Shown: positions 34,603 through 42,926 of the stretch, one piece after another
Numbering within the stretch: the first letter of the stretch is position 1
Layout: every line of letters starts with the position of its first letter
DNA from: JANNPJ01 sp035474375
Lineage (GTDB): Bacteria; Actinomycetota; Actinomycetes; Actinomycetales; Kineosporiaceae
Direction of reading: 5' to 3'
Length of the DNA: 64,000 nt
Assembly: GCA_035474375.1 (NCBI GenBank)
Contig: DATINJ010000333.1
Span: 1-64,000 of the forward strand
The notes under the pieces: model-generated
What the model saw: the letters and a program-made list of their open reading frames with translations, nothing else
What the model was told of the DNA's origin: nothing
The model's database searches: none
Program-made: the position numbers and the translations under genes

Positions 34603-35016
34603 TTATGACCCGGCGACGAGCTCCACCTCATAGCCGTCGGTGTTCGCCAGGAACGCGGCATAGTGCTGGGGGCCGCCGGCATGCGGGTGCCGATCGGCGA
34701 ACATCAGCTCCCAGCCATGCGAGGGCGCCGCTTTGGTGAGGACGTCGACCCGCTCGGTGCTGCCGGCATGGAACGCGAGATGGTTCAGACCGGGGCGGCA
34801 GCGCTCGTGCCGGTCCGCCGCCAGATCGGGTGACTGCTCGAGGACGATGTAGTTGGTGCCCAAGTGCCAGCTACGCCCGGCCGGCCAGTCCTGACCTTCC
34901 ATCCGATAGCCGAGTTCGCTTAGCAGCCAGCCCCATTCGACTTCGGCACGGGCCAGGTCCGGCACCCATAACTCAACATGATGCAACGATCCGATAGAGC
35001 TCTCGATCTCCGTCAC
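34603..35016 (-). CDS. VOC-family (glyoxalase-fold) protein
   Basis: A 137-residue vicinal-oxygen-chelate protein. Metal ligand candidates are His in SLHHVELWVPDLARAE, Glu in YIVLEQS, His in GLNHLAFHAGS and Glu in GYEVELVA. It could be a dioxygenase, an isomerase or a resistance protein; no substrate is clear. The GTG at 35016 lies 44 nt inside the end of the upstream membrane protein gene, an overlap that implies coupled translation as the fourth gene of the two-component operon. Confidence 0.78.
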   Translation of the reverse strand: MTEIESSIGSLHHVELWVPDLARAEVEWGWLLSELGYRMEGQDWPAGRSWHLGTNYIVLEQSPDLAADRHERCRPGLNHLAFHAGSTERVDVLTKAAPSHGWELMFADRHPHAGGPQHYAAFLANTDGYEVELVAGS

Positions 35017-36568
35017 GCACCGATTCTGCCGTAGGCTGGGAGCGCAGCAGCCGATCGGCCCGGGACCGGGCGAAGTTCCAGCCGAACCACGGGTCGTTCG
35101 CGATCGACTGCCCGGCCAACGCGCAGGAGCGGAGCGGCTCGGGCAGCCGGTTAAGGGCTGGCACCGCGTCTGCGGACAACCGTGACAGGTAGTCGGTATC
35201 GATCGACTTGGTATGTTCAAATCGCTCGACGTTGGCCGCGGCGACCAGCGCGTCCGGGCCAGCCAATCCCATGGCGAGCAGCCCGAGAGCAGCGGAACCG
35301 ATCAGGAACCGGGGTAGCAGATCGGGGCGCCGCAGCACCCAACCGACTGCGACTCCGACCAGCACAGTAGCTATCCAGATCTCGAAAGCACCAGCGTTCA
35401 GCCGAGTTACGGTCCAACCGTAGACATCCTGGTAGAGCCAGAGCCGACGGAGCGCGGAGGTACCGAGCAGCAGGGCCAGCACCAGCACAGTTCCGCCGCC
35501 GAAGCCCATCAACCAGCGGTGCGCCGGCGGGCCGGCCGCTGCCGCGCGTCCGGACCAGGCCAGCAGCACCAGAACGATCAGGGTGACGACGGTGAGCTGG
35601 CCGAACCCTTGATGTGCCCGTTCGGCGTGACTCACCGTTTCCGACTCCACGACGACCTCCGCTCCGCCGAACAGCATCGTCGCCTCGACTGCCAGGAACG
35701 CCGCGATCGTGACGGCGACGAGCACCAGCGGGGTCAACCATTCCGCCGGATGCCGAGCGACCGGCTTCGCTGCGGTGCTCTTGGTGAGCGCGGTCCCCGG
35801 GGCGAACTGGGTGGAGACGGCGAACAGGCCGCCGAGCACGATCCCGGCGACGGCCAGGAAGGTGAGCGCTCGCGCCGGCAACATATCCAGTTCGACGACC
35901 GGCTGGAAGACGCTCAACAAATCGCTGACCAGATCGCCGAACGCGGCATCCGCGCTGGCCAGCAGCGCGGCCACAACGATCGTGCAGGTGACGCCGATCC
36001 CGATCCCCCGCAACCAGGGCCGGGACACGCCGCGATAGCCGACGAACCGGACGGCGCGGCCGGCCCAGGGCAAGGCCCGCAGAACAGCGATCCCGAACAG
36101 CGGGACAGTGATCAGCACGCCCACCCAGCGCCGGACGTCAAGCGCGGCGGCGGCACCCAGACAGAGGGCAGCGCCCACGCAACTCCAGGCCAACCACTCG
36201 CTGGCCCGGACGGCGGCGACGGTCGTCAAGCCGAGCGCGACCGTGGCAAGGGCAACCTGAACTCGACCAACCGGCCAGCGCCGGCTCTTTGCGCGGCCGC
36301 GTGCGTAGGCCAGCATCCAAACCGGCAGCGCCACCGCCAGCCCACAGATCACCAGGTTGATCCCCGGCCGCGGCGCCCCGGGGATCAACAGTGCGGCCAG
36401 CAGTCCGACTCCGCCGGCGGCGACCGCCACCCATCGCCGGGCCGCGTCAGGTTCTGGCCACCAGGTGACGAACAGCGGGCCGAGCTCCGGCAACGAACGA
36501 TAGATCTCGGCAGGCGAGGCCTTCTCCGGCCATGAATTCGCGGCCGGAGAACCTGGGGTTGTACTCAT
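34973..36568 (-). CDS. DUF4153/DUF4173-type polytopic membrane protein
   Basis: A 531-residue integral membrane protein with about 12-13 predicted helices. The signature AHQGFGQLTVVTLIVLVLLAW and the RLNAGAFEIW stretch match DUF4173/DUF4153 proteins. A hydrophilic C-terminal portion (about 440-531) follows the last helix. The function of the family is unknown. It begins 38 nt after the histidine kinase stop, so the kinase/regulator pair probably controls or senses with it. The ATG at 36568 is chosen by family start; its ribosome site is weak. Confidence 0.78.
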   Translation of the reverse strand: MSTTPGSPAANSWPEKASPAEIYRSLPELGPLFVTWWPEPDAARRWVAVAAGGVGLLAALLIPGAPRPGINLVICGLAVALPVWMLAYARGRAKSRRWPVGRVQVALATVALGLTTVAAVRASEWLAWSCVGAALCLGAAAALDVRRWVGVLITVPLFGIAVLRALPWAGRAVRFVGYRGVSRPWLRGIGIGVTCTIVVAALLASADAAFGDLVSDLLSVFQPVVELDMLPARALTFLAVAGIVLGGLFAVSTQFAPGTALTKSTAAKPVARHPAEWLTPLVLVAVTIAAFLAVEATMLFGGAEVVVESETVSHAERAHQGFGQLTVVTLIVLVLLAWSGRAAAAGPPAHRWLMGFGGGTVLVLALLLGTSALRRLWLYQDVYGWTVTRLNAGAFEIWIATVLVGVAVGWVLRRPDLLPRFLIGSAALGLLAMGLAGPDALVAAANVERFEHTKSIDTDYLSRLSADAVPALNRLPEPLRSCALAGQSIANDPWFGWNFARSRADRLLRSQPTAESVRDGDRELYRIVASC

Positions 36569-36606
36569 GGGTGGGACCGTAAGACTGGGCCGCCGGGGAT
36601 TCGGTG

Positions 36607-37737
36607 TCAGAGTTGTGGAGATCCGGTGATGATTGGGGACGCCGGGGGGATCTCCACTCGAATCCGGCAACCTCCGGACTCGGCCGGCACCACCGCGATC
36701 GTGCCTCCGTGAAGTACCACCGCCCAGCGCGCGATCGCCAAGCCAAGTCCGGTACCGCCGTCCCGACTGATGCCCCGCTCGCCCCGACCACCCCGCGCGA
36801 CGCCGTCCGGTTGGATCACCGCGATCTCCCCGGTGCCGCCCCGGAACCGCTCGAACACGGTCTCCCAGCGCTCCCGAGGAATCCCCGGTCCGTCGTCCGT
36901 GACCTGCAGCACGAGCCCACCGTCAGGGCTGGAACGAGCCAGGATCTGCACTCGACCGCCGTCGCTGAGATGCCGGGTGGCGTTGTCCACCAGGTTCGTC
37001 AGGACCTGTGCGAGTCGCTGCGGATCGGCATCAGCGATCAAGTCCGGCGGCTCCACCAGGACCTCGATCAAGCGCCCCGGACGAACCGCTCGCACCTGCT
37101 GGACGACGCCGTCCACCAGCGGGCGGACCGATATCGGACGACGGTCCAGCGGCACTGCCCCGCCCTCGGCCCGGGCCAGATCCAACAGATTCGTGAGCAG
37201 CTCTCCCAGCCGCTCGACCTGCCCGAGCACCTCGGCCAACGCCGTCGGATCGGCCGGCCGGACGCCATCCACCAGGTTCTCCAGCTGGGCTCGCAGTGCC
37301 GCCACCGGAGTCTTCAGTTCATGCCCGACATTCGCCAACAGCTCTCGGCGCTGGGCGTCAACCGACGCCAGCTCGCGGGACATCGTGGTGAAGGCCCTGG
37401 CCAGATCGCCAACCTCGTCACGACTGGTGGTCCGCACCGGTGAGGCCGGCCGACCTCGAGCCAGGAGCCGGGCGGCGGCGGTCATCTGCCGCAGCGGAGC
37501 GGTCATGCCGTGGGCGAGTACTTGGCTGACCGCCAGCGAGATCAGCACGGCGACGGCCAGGCTGTACCGCTGCCGCCAGCCCAGAACCGTGACGCCGTAC
37601 AGTTCGAGAAGGCCGGTCAGGGCCCCGGACGCAGCCAGCAGCACCGCGAACTTCATCTTGATCGAGCGGATCGGGTCGAGCGGCCGGAGCTCTTCCCAGA
37701 GTCGGTTCAGCCGCCCCCGCCGTGGCCCAGAGCTCAC
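36607..37737 (-). CDS. Two-component sensor histidine kinase
   Basis: A 376-residue HAMP/HisKA/HATPase kinase. Two membrane helices (about 29-49 and 57-77) are separated by a loop of about eight residues, so it has no real extracellular sensor domain and probably senses within the membrane or through a partner protein. HAMP is about 78-130. The phosphorylated His is H139 in NVGHELKTPV. The N box is NLVDNATRH, and DDGPGIP and GGTGLGLAI complete the ATP site. Its ATG overlaps the regulator stop by 4 nt. The DUF4153-type membrane protein downstream is a candidate partner. Confidence 0.9.
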   Translation of the reverse strand: MSSGPRRGRLNRLWEELRPLDPIRSIKMKFAVLLAASGALTGLLELYGVTVLGWRQRYSLAVAVLISLAVSQVLAHGMTAPLRQMTAAARLLARGRPASPVRTTSRDEVGDLARAFTTMSRELASVDAQRRELLANVGHELKTPVAALRAQLENLVDGVRPADPTALAEVLGQVERLGELLTNLLDLARAEGGAVPLDRRPISVRPLVDGVVQQVRAVRPGRLIEVLVEPPDLIADADPQRLAQVLTNLVDNATRHLSDGGRVQILARSSPDGGLVLQVTDDGPGIPRERWETVFERFRGGTGEIAVIQPDGVARGGRGERGISRDGGTGLGLAIARWAVVLHGGTIAVVPAESGGCRIRVEIPPASPIITGSPQL

Positions 37738-38483
37738 GAGTCTTGATCCCGAGCCTGTTCCCAGGCGTAGCCAACACCCTGGACGGTACGAATCCGGTGC
37801 GTCCCGAGTTTGCGACGCAACGCCTTCACGTGGCTGTCGGCGGCGCGGGAGGCTGCGGCTCCGGTGGGCGCATCGGGCCAGGACCAGACCTCGGCGAGCA
37901 GCCGCTCGCGGGTCATCGCCTGACCGGGACGACGGGCGAGCGCATGCAGCAGGTCGAACTCGGTCCGGGTCAGGTGCACCTCCGCACCGGACAGCTGGAC
38001 GCGGCGGGACCCGGCGTCGAGGACCAGTCCGGCACCGAGATCGAGCCGGGTGGCGTCGTCCCGGGCGGCCACCCGCTCATCGGCCAGCTGTGCGGCCCGA
38101 TCAACCCGGCGCAACAGGGCACGGACTCGGGCGATGAGCTCGCGCGGGCTGAACGGTTTGGTCAGGTAGTCGTCGGCGCCGACGCCAAGCCCGACAATCC
38201 GGTCGGCCTCCTCGGAGCGGGCCGACAGCATCAGTACCGGGATCGGACGGTGGGCCTGAATTCGGCGGCACACCTCGTGGCCGTCCAGACCGGGGAGCAT
38301 CACGTCGAGGATCGCCGCGTCGTACTCGACCTGCGCTGCGGCGGCCACGGCCGCCCGACCGTCCTGCACGGTGTCGACCCGGAAGCCCTCGCTGACCAGC
38401 CGGCGGGCAATGGCGTCCGCGATCACTAGATCATCCTCGACGACGAGGATCCGCCGTCCCTCCGTGCCGCTCGGGTCGCCCAT
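37734..38483 (-). CDS. OmpR-family response regulator
   Basis: A 249-residue regulator. The receiver domain has acidic D17/D18, phosphoacceptor D60 in ILDVMLPG and K109 in LTKPFSP. The C-terminal winged helix (about 150-245) has VHLTRTEFDLLHALARRPG and RTVQGVGYAWE. It pairs with the kinase encoded immediately downstream (ATGA overlap). The ATG at 38483 is chosen because the receiver domain begins just after it; the open frame extends further upstream without domain content. Confidence 0.9.
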   Translation of the reverse strand: MGDPSGTEGRRILVVEDDLVIADAIARRLVSEGFRVDTVQDGRAAVAAAAQVEYDAAILDVMLPGLDGHEVCRRIQAHRPIPVLMLSARSEEADRIVGLGVGADDYLTKPFSPRELIARVRALLRRVDRAAQLADERVAARDDATRLDLGAGLVLDAGSRRVQLSGAEVHLTRTEFDLLHALARRPGQAMTRERLLAEVWSWPDAPTGAAASRAADSHVKALRRKLGTHRIRTVQGVGYAWEQARDQDS

Positions 38484-38535
38484 TCTCTGGACGGTATCGC
38501 CTACCGCCGTCTCCGGATGGCGCGGTACCGGCCGC

Positions 38536-39210
38536 TCAGCCTTCGACACCGGTTGAGGTGTGCGCTGCGCCAACCGGCTTTGACTCCGGTGACCCGCGCT
38601 GTCGCAGGTAGATCGAGAACACCGCCATCGAGCCGACCGCGAGGAATTCAGATTGCCAGTTCTGTAGCGTGCGATTCCAAAAATCAGCGGAGGTAACGTA
38701 TTCCGACCAGGAGACCGGGCCTTGCAATTGCGCCAATTGCTCCTCGTTGTAGGCGATTCGCCCGGCCAGCGACTGCATACCCCAGGAGGCGAAGAAAATC
38801 AGCCCCATCACCAGGCCGAGCGAGCTGGAATACAGGGCAGTCGGTAGGCCACCCCGACCGGCCGCTACCGGTGAAGCGTCGTCCGCATATCGGCCAACCT
38901 TCTGTTCCTTGTCACTCTCGGTGCCGGCTTCGTCGAGAGACTTCGACTCCGGCGAGCCGCGTTGCAAGAACCAGACCGTCGCCAGGATGTAGAGCAGGAA
39001 TTGCAAGTACTCGCTCTGCCAATTCTCCGCTACGTCGACCGCGAAGGACGAGGACGTGATGTAACGGCCGAGCGAAACCGTCGCCAAGCCGTCGGTCACC
39101 AGTTGAGCGTTGTACTCGGCATGCCCGGCGAACGCCTGCCCCACCAGCGCTGCCAGGAAGATGACGCCGAAGAAGAGGCTGAGCGAGTTCTGCCGGATGA
39201 AGGTGCGCAT
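38536..39210 (-). CDS. DUF6766-like membrane protein with internal duplication
   Basis: A 224-residue membrane protein with four helices. Both halves end alike: ENWQSEYLQFLLYILATVW then QRGSPESK near residue 90, and QNWQSEFLAVGSMAVFSIY then QRGSPESK near residue 210. Each half is a helix pair, so the gene arose by duplication. Such DUF6766-type proteins are common in actinobacteria and of unknown function. It is the last gene of a three-gene minus operon (lipoprotein, 27-residue peptide, this protein), 9 nt after the peptide stop. Confidence 0.72.
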   Translation of the reverse strand: MRTFIRQNSLSLFFGVIFLAALVGQAFAGHAEYNAQLVTDGLATVSLGRYITSSSFAVDVAENWQSEYLQFLLYILATVWFLQRGSPESKSLDEAGTESDKEQKVGRYADDASPVAAGRGGLPTALYSSSLGLVMGLIFFASWGMQSLAGRIAYNEEQLAQLQGPVSWSEYVTSADFWNRTLQNWQSEFLAVGSMAVFSIYLRQRGSPESKPVGAAHTSTGVEG

Positions 39211-39219
39211 CGCCGCCGC

Positions 39220-39303
39220 CTACCGGGCCAACAACGCGACGACGAGGAAATAGACCAGCCCAGCGGTGATCAGCGCGGCGTACGCGATGGTCAGCACACG
39301 CAT
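39220..39303 (-). CDS. 27-residue single-helix membrane peptide
   Basis: A small gene encoding 27 residues that begin MRVLTIAYAALITAG and form one helix ending in LLAR. A strong ribosome site GGGAGG lies 6 nt before the ATG at 39303, which follows the lipoprotein stop by 2 nt. Position, spacing and composition all argue for translation. It probably sits in the membrane with the DUF6766-like protein. No family is recognised. Confidence 0.6.
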   Translation of the reverse strand: MRVLTIAYAALITAGLVYFLVVALLAR

Positions 39304-39305
39304 GA

Positions 39306-39713
39306 TCAGCCTCCCGAGACCGCACACTCGTACGGCTTCTCGCCGCGGGGCGAGCAACCGACACCGATGATCTTCCAGCCGCCCGGGAACTCGGACAGAA
39401 ACACCGTGTCGGTGCCGGTGGTGACGAAGGCCTGATGCCCGTAGCGCTGCACCCCCTGTACCGCCGACGGGGCAGGTAGGTCGGCCTGCAGGACGGCCGC
39501 CGGACACGGCATCCCACTCGATTCGGCGATCGTCGAGGAGACCTCATCGGAGAGCAACGTGCAGGCCAGTTCGCCGTCGGAACTGGCGACGGCGTGGGTG
39601 AAAGCGGTCGCCGCCCGATCCGGGCCCACCCGGCCCAGAGTTGAACGATCTGGGCCCGAACATCCGGACACCATGGCGGCGGTTACCGCAATGACAACCA
39701 AACCTCGAAACAC
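39306..39713 (-). CDS. Hypothetical lipoprotein
   Basis: A protein of about 135 residues with a signal peptide (VFRGLVVIAVTAAMVSG) and lipobox cysteine in VSGC. The mature part has four further cysteines and a DFG-like fold region (DGELACTLLSDEV, GGWKIIGVGCSPRG) that resembles NTF2-like actinobacterial lipoproteins, though I do not recognise a family. The GTG at 39713 gives a normal signal peptide. The frame is open up to 39785, where the extra residues lack a signal character. First gene of the operon with the membrane peptide and the DUF6766-like protein; divergent from the solute-binding gene. Confidence 0.62.
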   Translation of the reverse strand: MFRGLVVIAVTAAMVSGCSGPDRSTLGRVGPDRAATAFTHAVASSDGELACTLLSDEVSSTIAESSGMPCPAAVLQADLPAPSAVQGVQRYGHQAFVTTGTDTVFLSEFPGGWKIIGVGCSPRGEKPYECAVSGG

Positions 39714-39802
39714 GTCGATGAAATTACCCGAGCTGCAAGGTTGCGCTCTTCGAGATCGACTGCTTCGGCAAATTACTCCACCCACGTCTTATTCTTCCAA
39801 CT

Positions 39803-41020
39803 ATGGACAGTTTTGTGCGGCGCGGCCGGGGGTTGCTGAATCGACGGTCGACGTCCCCGGGGGCACCGGACGAAACCGTCGTCGAACTCGGCGAGAACGA
39901 TTCGATCGAGGTCAGCGTGGTTGAGCAGGGTACTTCGGCACCCAACCGGCCGGCTCCGCAGAGCCCGCACGTCCCGGCGCCCCGGCCGGCCGACGTCCTG
40001 GTGTCGAAGAATGTCCGGTTGACCGCCCTGGTGGTGGTTCTCATCCTCGTGGTGGCGGCATCGGTGATAGCCGTGCGCCGAGCGCAGGATCCGACGATCG
40101 ACGAATTGCGCCGCCGAGCCGGGTGGTCAGACCTCAACACGCTCCGGATCGGGGTGTCCGGCGACGTTCCGCACCTCAGCGACTGCACCCAAGGCCCGAC
40201 CAACTGCAAGGGCTTCGACATCGAGATCGCCCGTCTGGTGGCGTCCTGGCTCGGCGTCCGGAGCAGTGCCATCGAGTTCGACCGAGTACTGCCCGAAGAT
40301 CGCGAACGGATGCAAGGTTTCAGCTTCACGACCGGCCGACCGGTCGACGTCGACTTGGTGGTGGCTGCCTTCAGCATGACCAAGGAACGCATGGAGAAGG
40401 ATTTTGTCGTCTTCGCCGGCCCCTACCTCAACACCCAGACCACGGTGCTCACCCGCAAGGATCATCTGCCAGTGGTGAGCCTGGCCGGGCTCAACGACCC
40501 GATCACGGTGGACGGCAAGACCCGCGCGAAACAGCGAGTCTGCACCCACGGCACCACAACCTCACGGGACTATCTGCGCCGGGAGACGACGGCCACCATC
40601 GTCCTGCGTGCGCTCAACAGTGAGTGCGTGACCCTGCTGCTCGAAGGGGACGTCGATGCGGCGGTCACCGATGCCGCGATTCTGGCCGGATTTCAGGCCG
40701 TCCACGCGGACAAGTTGCGGCTGAACAACATCGCGTCGGTCGATGACGAGCACTACGGCATCGGCATCGGCCAGGACCCCACCGGCCAGGACGAGAAGAT
40801 CCAAGCCCGCCGGCAACTGGTCTTGCTCGCGCTGAACGATCTGCTCACCGCTCCGAACCAGAACGATTGGCAAGACGCTTTCGACCTCCTACCGCCCACC
40901 GGTCCGGCGACCGGGGTCGACGTCCAGGTGGTGGCCGACGACCGGCAGCCCACGCCGCAGGGATTGCTACCGGTGCGGCGCTGGCCCTGGGAACGCCTGG
41001 GTAGCGGCTCGGGACGATGA
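39803..41020 (+). CDS. Membrane-tethered solute-binding (SBP_bac_3) protein
   Basis: A 405-residue protein. The first 70 residues are hydrophilic and Pro-rich. One membrane helix (about 71-90, LTALVVVLILVVAASVIAV) comes next, without a lipobox. A polar amino acid-binding domain of the GlnH type follows (about 110-350): LRIGVSGDVP, CKGFDIEIARLVASWLG, VDLVVAAFSMTKERM, FVVFAGPYL and CVTLLLEGDVDAAVTDAAI. The helix orientation puts about 70 residues inside and the binding domain outside. No ABC permease or ATPase adjoins it, so it looks like a receptor rather than a transporter part. The stop overlaps the next gene by 4 nt. Confidence 0.75.
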   Translation: MDSFVRRGRGLLNRRSTSPGAPDETVVELGENDSIEVSVVEQGTSAPNRPAPQSPHVPAPRPADVLVSKNVRLTALVVVLILVVAASVIAVRRAQDPTIDELRRRAGWSDLNTLRIGVSGDVPHLSDCTQGPTNCKGFDIEIARLVASWLGVRSSAIEFDRVLPEDRERMQGFSFTTGRPVDVDLVVAAFSMTKERMEKDFVVFAGPYLNTQTTVLTRKDHLPVVSLAGLNDPITVDGKTRAKQRVCTHGTTTSRDYLRRETTATIVLRALNSECVTLLLEGDVDAAVTDAAILAGFQAVHADKLRLNNIASVDDEHYGIGIGQDPTGQDEKIQARRQLVLLALNDLLTAPNQNDWQDAFDLLPPTGPATGVDVQVVADDRQPTPQGLLPVRRWPWERLGSGSGR

Positions 41021-42075
41021 CCACAACGCCGGCGGTCGAGCCCGCACCCGCACCCGCACCGACTTTCGACGAAACCGGATCTCGGACTGTCCTGACGGTC
41101 GAACGTCGGCCGCCTTCCGGGGAACGAGCCTGGCTGCTGACGCTGCTGCCGACCTTTCCGTTGCTACTGCTGGTCCTGCGGGTCTGGTACCTGGCCCGGC
41201 AAGATCTGCAGACGATGCTGCTGGTGCTCCAGTCCGCGAACCCGCTCGGCTTGATCGCGTCATTGCTGATCAGCCTGCTCTGGGCGATCCCGGCGATCGT
41301 CCTGCTGCTTCGGGTGTTCTTCCTGTTGCTACTGGTCAGCGAGACTCCCAGCCGATCTTGGCTGGCTCGGGCCGGAGTCCGGATGCCGATCTGGCTGAGC
41401 GTGCCGACGGCGCTGATGGCGCTTCTCACCTGGCAGCTGCAATTCTTGCCGACCCTGCTGGCCCTGTCCCTGGTGATCGCCGGCCTGGAGGCGCGCAATC
41501 GCTTTGGGCCGGAGCATTTCGCGACGTCCGCCATGACGACCGCCGTCCCGATCGCCTTCGGGGTGCTCACACTGATCTGGCTGATCCCAGCGATCATGTC
41601 CGCCCTTGGTTCGGCCGGCGAGCCGGTGACCGCCGTCCTGCTGTTGCTGCCGCCGATCGCGGCACCGCTGCTCTGCGGACCAATTCCGGCCGGGGTAGCT
41701 CGGTGGTTACTGCCGGGGACCGCCAGCCTGCTTGCCCTGAGCACACCGATCCTGCTGGCCAGCAGCTATCTGAGCACCCCGGTGCTGCCCCGGGTAGCAG
41801 TCCAGTCCGAGTCCGGCAAGCAGATCTCCGTCGTGCGCGGCAGCCTGGTATCGGTGGACGACCGGTTCACCGTTCTGTTGGATCGCGATGGGCAGGTGCA
41901 TTTCCTGCCCGGCGGCGCCATCACGGAGCAGGTGCTGTGTGTCACCGGGCCGCCGGCACCGAGCAGTTCGGTCTCGGTTCACGGCTGGCAGGTGGAACAA
42001 AGCGTGCTGTCCTGGGCAGCGCCCCGCCCCCGAGAGAGCGCTCAAGAAGCCCTCGAACTCTGTCGCGGAGATTGA
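41017..42075 (+). CDS. Polytopic membrane protein coupled to the tethered binding protein
   Basis: A 352-residue protein with about six to seven membrane helices (residues 32-250) and a small hydrophilic C-terminal domain of about 95 residues, with SVVRGSLVSVDDRFTVLLDR. I recognise no family. It overlaps the solute-binding gene by ATGA, so the two proteins are made together and probably interact. A loose parallel is GlnH/GlnX, which sense amino acids for PknG in Mycobacterium, but no kinase gene is adjacent and homology is not claimed. Confidence 0.6.
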   Translation: MTTTPAVEPAPAPAPTFDETGSRTVLTVERRPPSGERAWLLTLLPTFPLLLLVLRVWYLARQDLQTMLLVLQSANPLGLIASLLISLLWAIPAIVLLLRVFFLLLLVSETPSRSWLARAGVRMPIWLSVPTALMALLTWQLQFLPTLLALSLVIAGLEARNRFGPEHFATSAMTTAVPIAFGVLTLIWLIPAIMSALGSAGEPVTAVLLLLPPIAAPLLCGPIPAGVARWLLPGTASLLALSTPILLASSYLSTPVLPRVAVQSESGKQISVVRGSLVSVDDRFTVLLDRDGQVHFLPGGAITEQVLCVTGPPAPSSSVSVHGWQVEQSVLSWAAPRPRESAQEALELCRGD

Positions 42076-42236
42076 GATTCCGGTCGCAGAGCCCGAGAAC
42101 ACATCCGTCCCAGCTGTTTCGACTGCGTCGATGTACGCAACCCGGACGCTAAATCTCACCTACTGAGCTGCCGATCTCATTAGCGTTATCTGTATCAACA
42201 CCGAAGGCAGCAGGCACCGGGTCAAGTCGGGGGACG

Positions 42237-42554
42237 ATGATGAGTAAATCGGATCAACTGGAACGCTTCGTGATGGAGGTCGTCACGAAGTCCGGGCGAG
42301 CGGCCGCAATCGAATTCAGAATCAGCAGCGACGTCGTGCAGGTATGGCACCGCGACGAATGCCATGGTGAATTTGCCCGAGAAGAGCTTCGAACCTGGCT
42401 TGCCGCACCGAAAAAGCCACTGATAGCGGACGACGTCGCGTTCAGCCTGGACCGGATGGTCGACCGATCCGGGCGAGTGGCAGTGAGCCTGCCGGACGTC
42501 ATCGCCTGGACCTTGGCGCCGGAGGCGCTGGCCGGCTTGCGTCAGCGGGTCTAG
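42237..42554 (+). CDS. Hypothetical protein, 105 residues
   Basis: A 105-residue acidic-to-neutral protein with a ribosome site GGGGGAC just before adjacent ATGs at 42237 and 42240. It contains two beta-rich blocks (AAIEFRISSDVVQVWHRDECHGEF and SGRVAVSLPDVIAW) but no known domain to my eye. It is a single gene on the plus strand whose stop is 14 nt from the end of the convergent XRE gene. Positions 42076-42236 hold only its promoter region. Confidence 0.55.
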   Translation: MMSKSDQLERFVMEVVTKSGRAAAIEFRISSDVVQVWHRDECHGEFAREELRTWLAAPKKPLIADDVAFSLDRMVDRSGRVAVSLPDVIAWTLAPEALAGLRQRV

Positions 42555-42568
42555 CCGGAGAAGTTGGG

Positions 42569-42874
42569 CTACAAGCCGAGCGCCTCGAGGTCCTCCGGGT
42601 CGGCACCGCTGAACAGGTCGAGCATCGAGATGTTGAACACCCGGCAGAGCTGTGGCAGGTCGGCGACCGCCGGTCTACGGCGGCCGGACTCCAGATGTCC
42701 GATACTTCCCCGCGACCAACCGAGCAGATCGGCAAGATCCTCCTGGCGCCACTTTCGCCGGGCACGCTCGGCTCGGACGTTGTTCGCCACCACCGAGCCG
42801 AGATCCGCCACGGCCGAAACGCTAGGGATGGGTGGGACGACGCGCAGGTTGACCGTACCCTGATTCTGATTCAT
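42569..42874 (-). CDS. XRE-family helix-turn-helix regulator
   Basis: A 101-residue regulator. The HTH (about 30-90) reads VVANNVRAERARRKWRQEDLADLLGWSRGSIGHLESGRRRP and ends SMLDLFSGADP. The ATG at 42874 was chosen because an ATG at 42904 falls inside a perfect 15-bp palindrome (42895-42909) that is a good autoregulatory operator. No toxin or partner gene is clear; the convergent hypothetical gene is the nearest. Confidence 0.78.
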   Translation of the reverse strand: MNQNQGTVNLRVVPPIPSVSAVADLGSVVANNVRAERARRKWRQEDLADLLGWSRGSIGHLESGRRRPAVADLPQLCRVFNISMLDLFSGADPEDLEALGL

Positions 42875-42894
42875 CCGGACCCAATCAGCTATAT

Positions 42895-42909
42895 GTAGCA
42901 CCATGCTAC
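42895..42909. promoter_or_regulatory. Palindromic operator candidate of the XRE gene
   Basis: GTAGCA-CCA-TGCTAC, a perfect 6-bp-arm dyad 21 nt upstream of the preferred start codon of the XRE gene. It fits autoregulation. Confidence 0.5.
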
Positions 42910-42926
42910 GAGCTGTACGTCGATCA

